DNA of 64,000 bases. Source: Haliotis asinina (Eukaryota > Mollusca > Gastropoda > Lepetellida > Haliotidae). The position numbers and the translations under genes were made by a program. Location of the stretch: positions 39,765,001 to 39,829,000 of the forward strand of contig NC_090291.1 of assembly GCF_037392515.1 (NCBI RefSeq), read 5' to 3'. Shown piece by piece: positions 62,660-64,000 of the stretch; positions within the stretch are counted from its first letter, which is position 1; each line of letters begins with the position of its first letter. Under the pieces are notes generated by a model, which saw only the letters and a program-made list of their open reading frames with translations, made no database searches and was not told where the DNA came from.

Positions 62660-62984
62660 TGATCGCGATATATCTGTTTCCGTTAAAAGGAAGCGATTTG
62701 TTTCTGTTTCTGTTACGACAAAGCGATAAGTTACGGTTTACGTTAAGATATAGCGATATGTTACTGTTTTCGTTAAGATATAGATATATATTCATGTTTC
62801 CGTTAATATACAGCCATATATTCCTGTTTTCATTAAGACGTAGAGATATATTCCTGTTTCCGTTAAGATATAGCGATATATTAGTGTTTCCTTTATGATA
62901 TAGAGATGTGTTACTGTTTCCGTTATGATATAGCGATATATTACTGTTTCCGTTAAGATACAGAGATATATTACTGTTTCCGTT
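62660..62984 (-). repeat. 30-bp minisatellite with an open frame
   Basis: About 10.5 units of AACGGAAACAGTAATATATC plus CGCTATATCTT. The unit is a multiple of three, and the frame of the adjoining VWC exon stays open through all units (NGNSNISLYL-like). The first unit overlaps the exon's donor (CA|GTAATA). Confidence 0.9.
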
Positions 62985-63114
62985 GAGATTGCCGACGTTC
63001 TGGCCCGATGTTGTCTCGTATTTGCCCTCGAAGTCACAGACCGGCTTGAGGCAGCAGGAGCCGTTCACCCTCACCAGCGTGCACTGAGGGGGGAGGTTGT
63101 AGTAGGCGGGGCAC
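62975..63114 (-). CDS. Gene 2 first exon in window: VWC second half
   Basis: 140 nt if spliced at AACA|GTAATA, phase 2 to 1, acceptor TTAAG. It encodes CPAYYNLPPQCTLV, SCCLKPVC and GKYETTSGQNVGNLNGN. The 140-nt length equals three other second-half exons, which supports this donor. Its first half lies beyond the right edge or in the last 900 bases unseen. Confidence 0.82.
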
Positions 63115-63194
63115 CTTAACAATACAAAAGCATATCGCTGACATTCCAACATCAAGCGCTAGTTTCTCGTGACTGACCGGTTTTCACCTCTTCA

Positions 63195-63560
63195 GACAGT
63201 ACCCCTACAGTATCATGACATCGTACTACTTCATCGTCGTGACATAGTACCCCTACAGTATCGTGACACCGTACGACTTCATCGACATGATATTGTACCC
63301 CTACAGTATGGTGACATCGTACTACATCGTCGTCCTGACATAGTACAACCACAGTGTCGTGACATCGTACTACATCGTCGTCCTGACATAGTACAACCAC
63401 AGTGTCGTGACATCGTACTACCTCGTCGTCCTGACATAGTACAACGCAGTGTCGTGACATCGTACTACCTCGTCGTCCTGACATAGTACAACCACAGTGT
63501 CGTGACATCGTACTACTTCGTCGTTATGACATAGTACAACCACAGTGTTGTGACATCCAT
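63195..63560. repeat. 48-bp minisatellite, about seven copies
   Basis: TAGTACAACCACAGTGTCGT-type units start at 63341, 63389, 63437 and 63484, with earlier variants carrying TAGTACCCCTACAG. Frames over it are artefacts. Confidence 0.93.
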
Positions 63561-63607
63561 TACATAGTTGTAATATTCCTAAGTGAAGCGTTAAAGAAAC
63601 AGAAATA

Positions 63608-63708
63608 CAGTGGAAGCTGTATAAACCGGCACTCATCATGCCGGATTGTAGAACTGATGATGACAACTTGTTGGATTGGACAGATCCCGGTTTTGACAGC
63701 TTCCAGTG
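63608..63708. repeat. MITE with CAGTGGAAGCTG termini
   Basis: CAGTGGAAGCTGTATAAACC at one end and GGTTTTGACAGCTTCCAGTG at the other, about 100 bp, resembling pogo/Tigger-type ends. A half copy of the same element lies at about 45590-45712. Confidence 0.68.
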
Positions 63709-64000
63709 TCAGTCCTAGATAGCAATGGCTTTTCAGTTGATAACCTATGACTTAAACAGTTTCATTTCGCTGACGATATAAACGAATCCATATCAAATCT
63801 TGATTGGATCTGATAAAAAAGAGGTTACACCATCTCATATCTCCTAATAAGCATCACGATGACCCAAATCTTGACTTTCCTGCTTTTGCGGTTTTCGGGT
63901 GATCCAGTCGCATGGGACGACGTAAATCGTTGTGCAGAATTACCTCCCTTATACGTGATCGCGGTTTCGAATCCCAAATTGGCACTGATTATGTTTCTTG
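63709..64000. other. Right edge, nothing recognised
   Basis: Presumably intron of gene 2. No exon seen. Confidence 0.4.

Larger units (their letters stand above)
43476..63114 (-). other. Gene 2: multi-VWC/ShKT secreted-type protein, 5' end outside window
   Basis: 23 exons on the minus strand join in phase from 63114 down to a TAG at 43476-43478. In the window it encodes nine complete VWC modules plus two unpaired halves' neighbours and five ShKT domains, with Gly/Pro/Thr-rich linkers. It is a paralog of gene 1: same module exons, same phases and the same ShKT-microexon-VWC unit. The 5' end, including any signal peptide or VWA domain, lies beyond the right edge. An extracellular protein is inferred. 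Gene 1 starts 6.4 kb downstream of its end in the same orientation. Confidence 0.85.

Noticed and set aside
63169..63486. Open frames in the 48-bp repeat
   Set aside because: The unit length is a multiple of three, so frames stay open by default.

Overview
The window is animal nuclear DNA, most likely from a gastropod mollusc. Genes are split into many short exons joined by GT-AG introns. About thirty copies of two tRNA-headed or SINE-like repeats are scattered through introns, and their ends (GTGAGTGAGTGAG followed by a TTTTACGCCGC core) look to me like those of abalone (Haliotis) genomes. The species is inferred from memory of those repeats, not proven.

Two large paralogous genes lie head to tail on the minus strand. 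Gene 1 starts at 37050 with a signal peptide and runs left out of the window past position 1109. I assembled 24 exons (3740 coding bases) whose phases all agree: signal peptide, two VWA domains, two ShKT domains, then alternating ShKT and von Willebrand factor C (VWC) modules. Gene 2 enters from the right edge and ends at a TAG at 43476-43478 with a poly(A) signal at 43380-43385. I assembled 23 exons, all VWC, ShKT or linker. Nearly every VWC module is two exons, a ~115-base first half (phase 1 to 2) and a longer second half (phase 2 to 1). Both products should be secreted, cysteine-rich, extracellular or mucus/matrix-type proteins; their function is not known from sequence.

A complete 14,756-bp Polinton/Maverick (adintovirus-like element) occupies 3965-18720 inside one intron of gene 1. 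It has perfect 310-bp terminal inverted repeats, a 5-bp AAAAG target duplication and intact genes: protein-primed DNA polymerase B, retroviral-type integrase, packaging ATPase, double-jelly-roll-type major capsid protein, a probable penton, two fibre-like paralogs, and several small membrane or coiled-coil proteins. The leftward block carries penton, fibres and a membrane protein. The rightward block carries capsid, ATPase, small proteins, polymerase and integrase. The element landed 14 bases upstream of a 3' splice site, so it separates the intron's likely branch point from the acceptor.

The rest is intron and a ~6.3-kb intergenic spacer (37.05-43.4 kb). These hold microsatellites, seven or so minisatellites (units of 30, 44, 48, 52, 55, 70 and 73 bp), palindromic MITE-like elements and SINEs. 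One 30-bp minisatellite at 62660-62984 appears to have grown from the splice donor of a coding exon. No CRISPR, rRNA or functional tRNA gene was seen.
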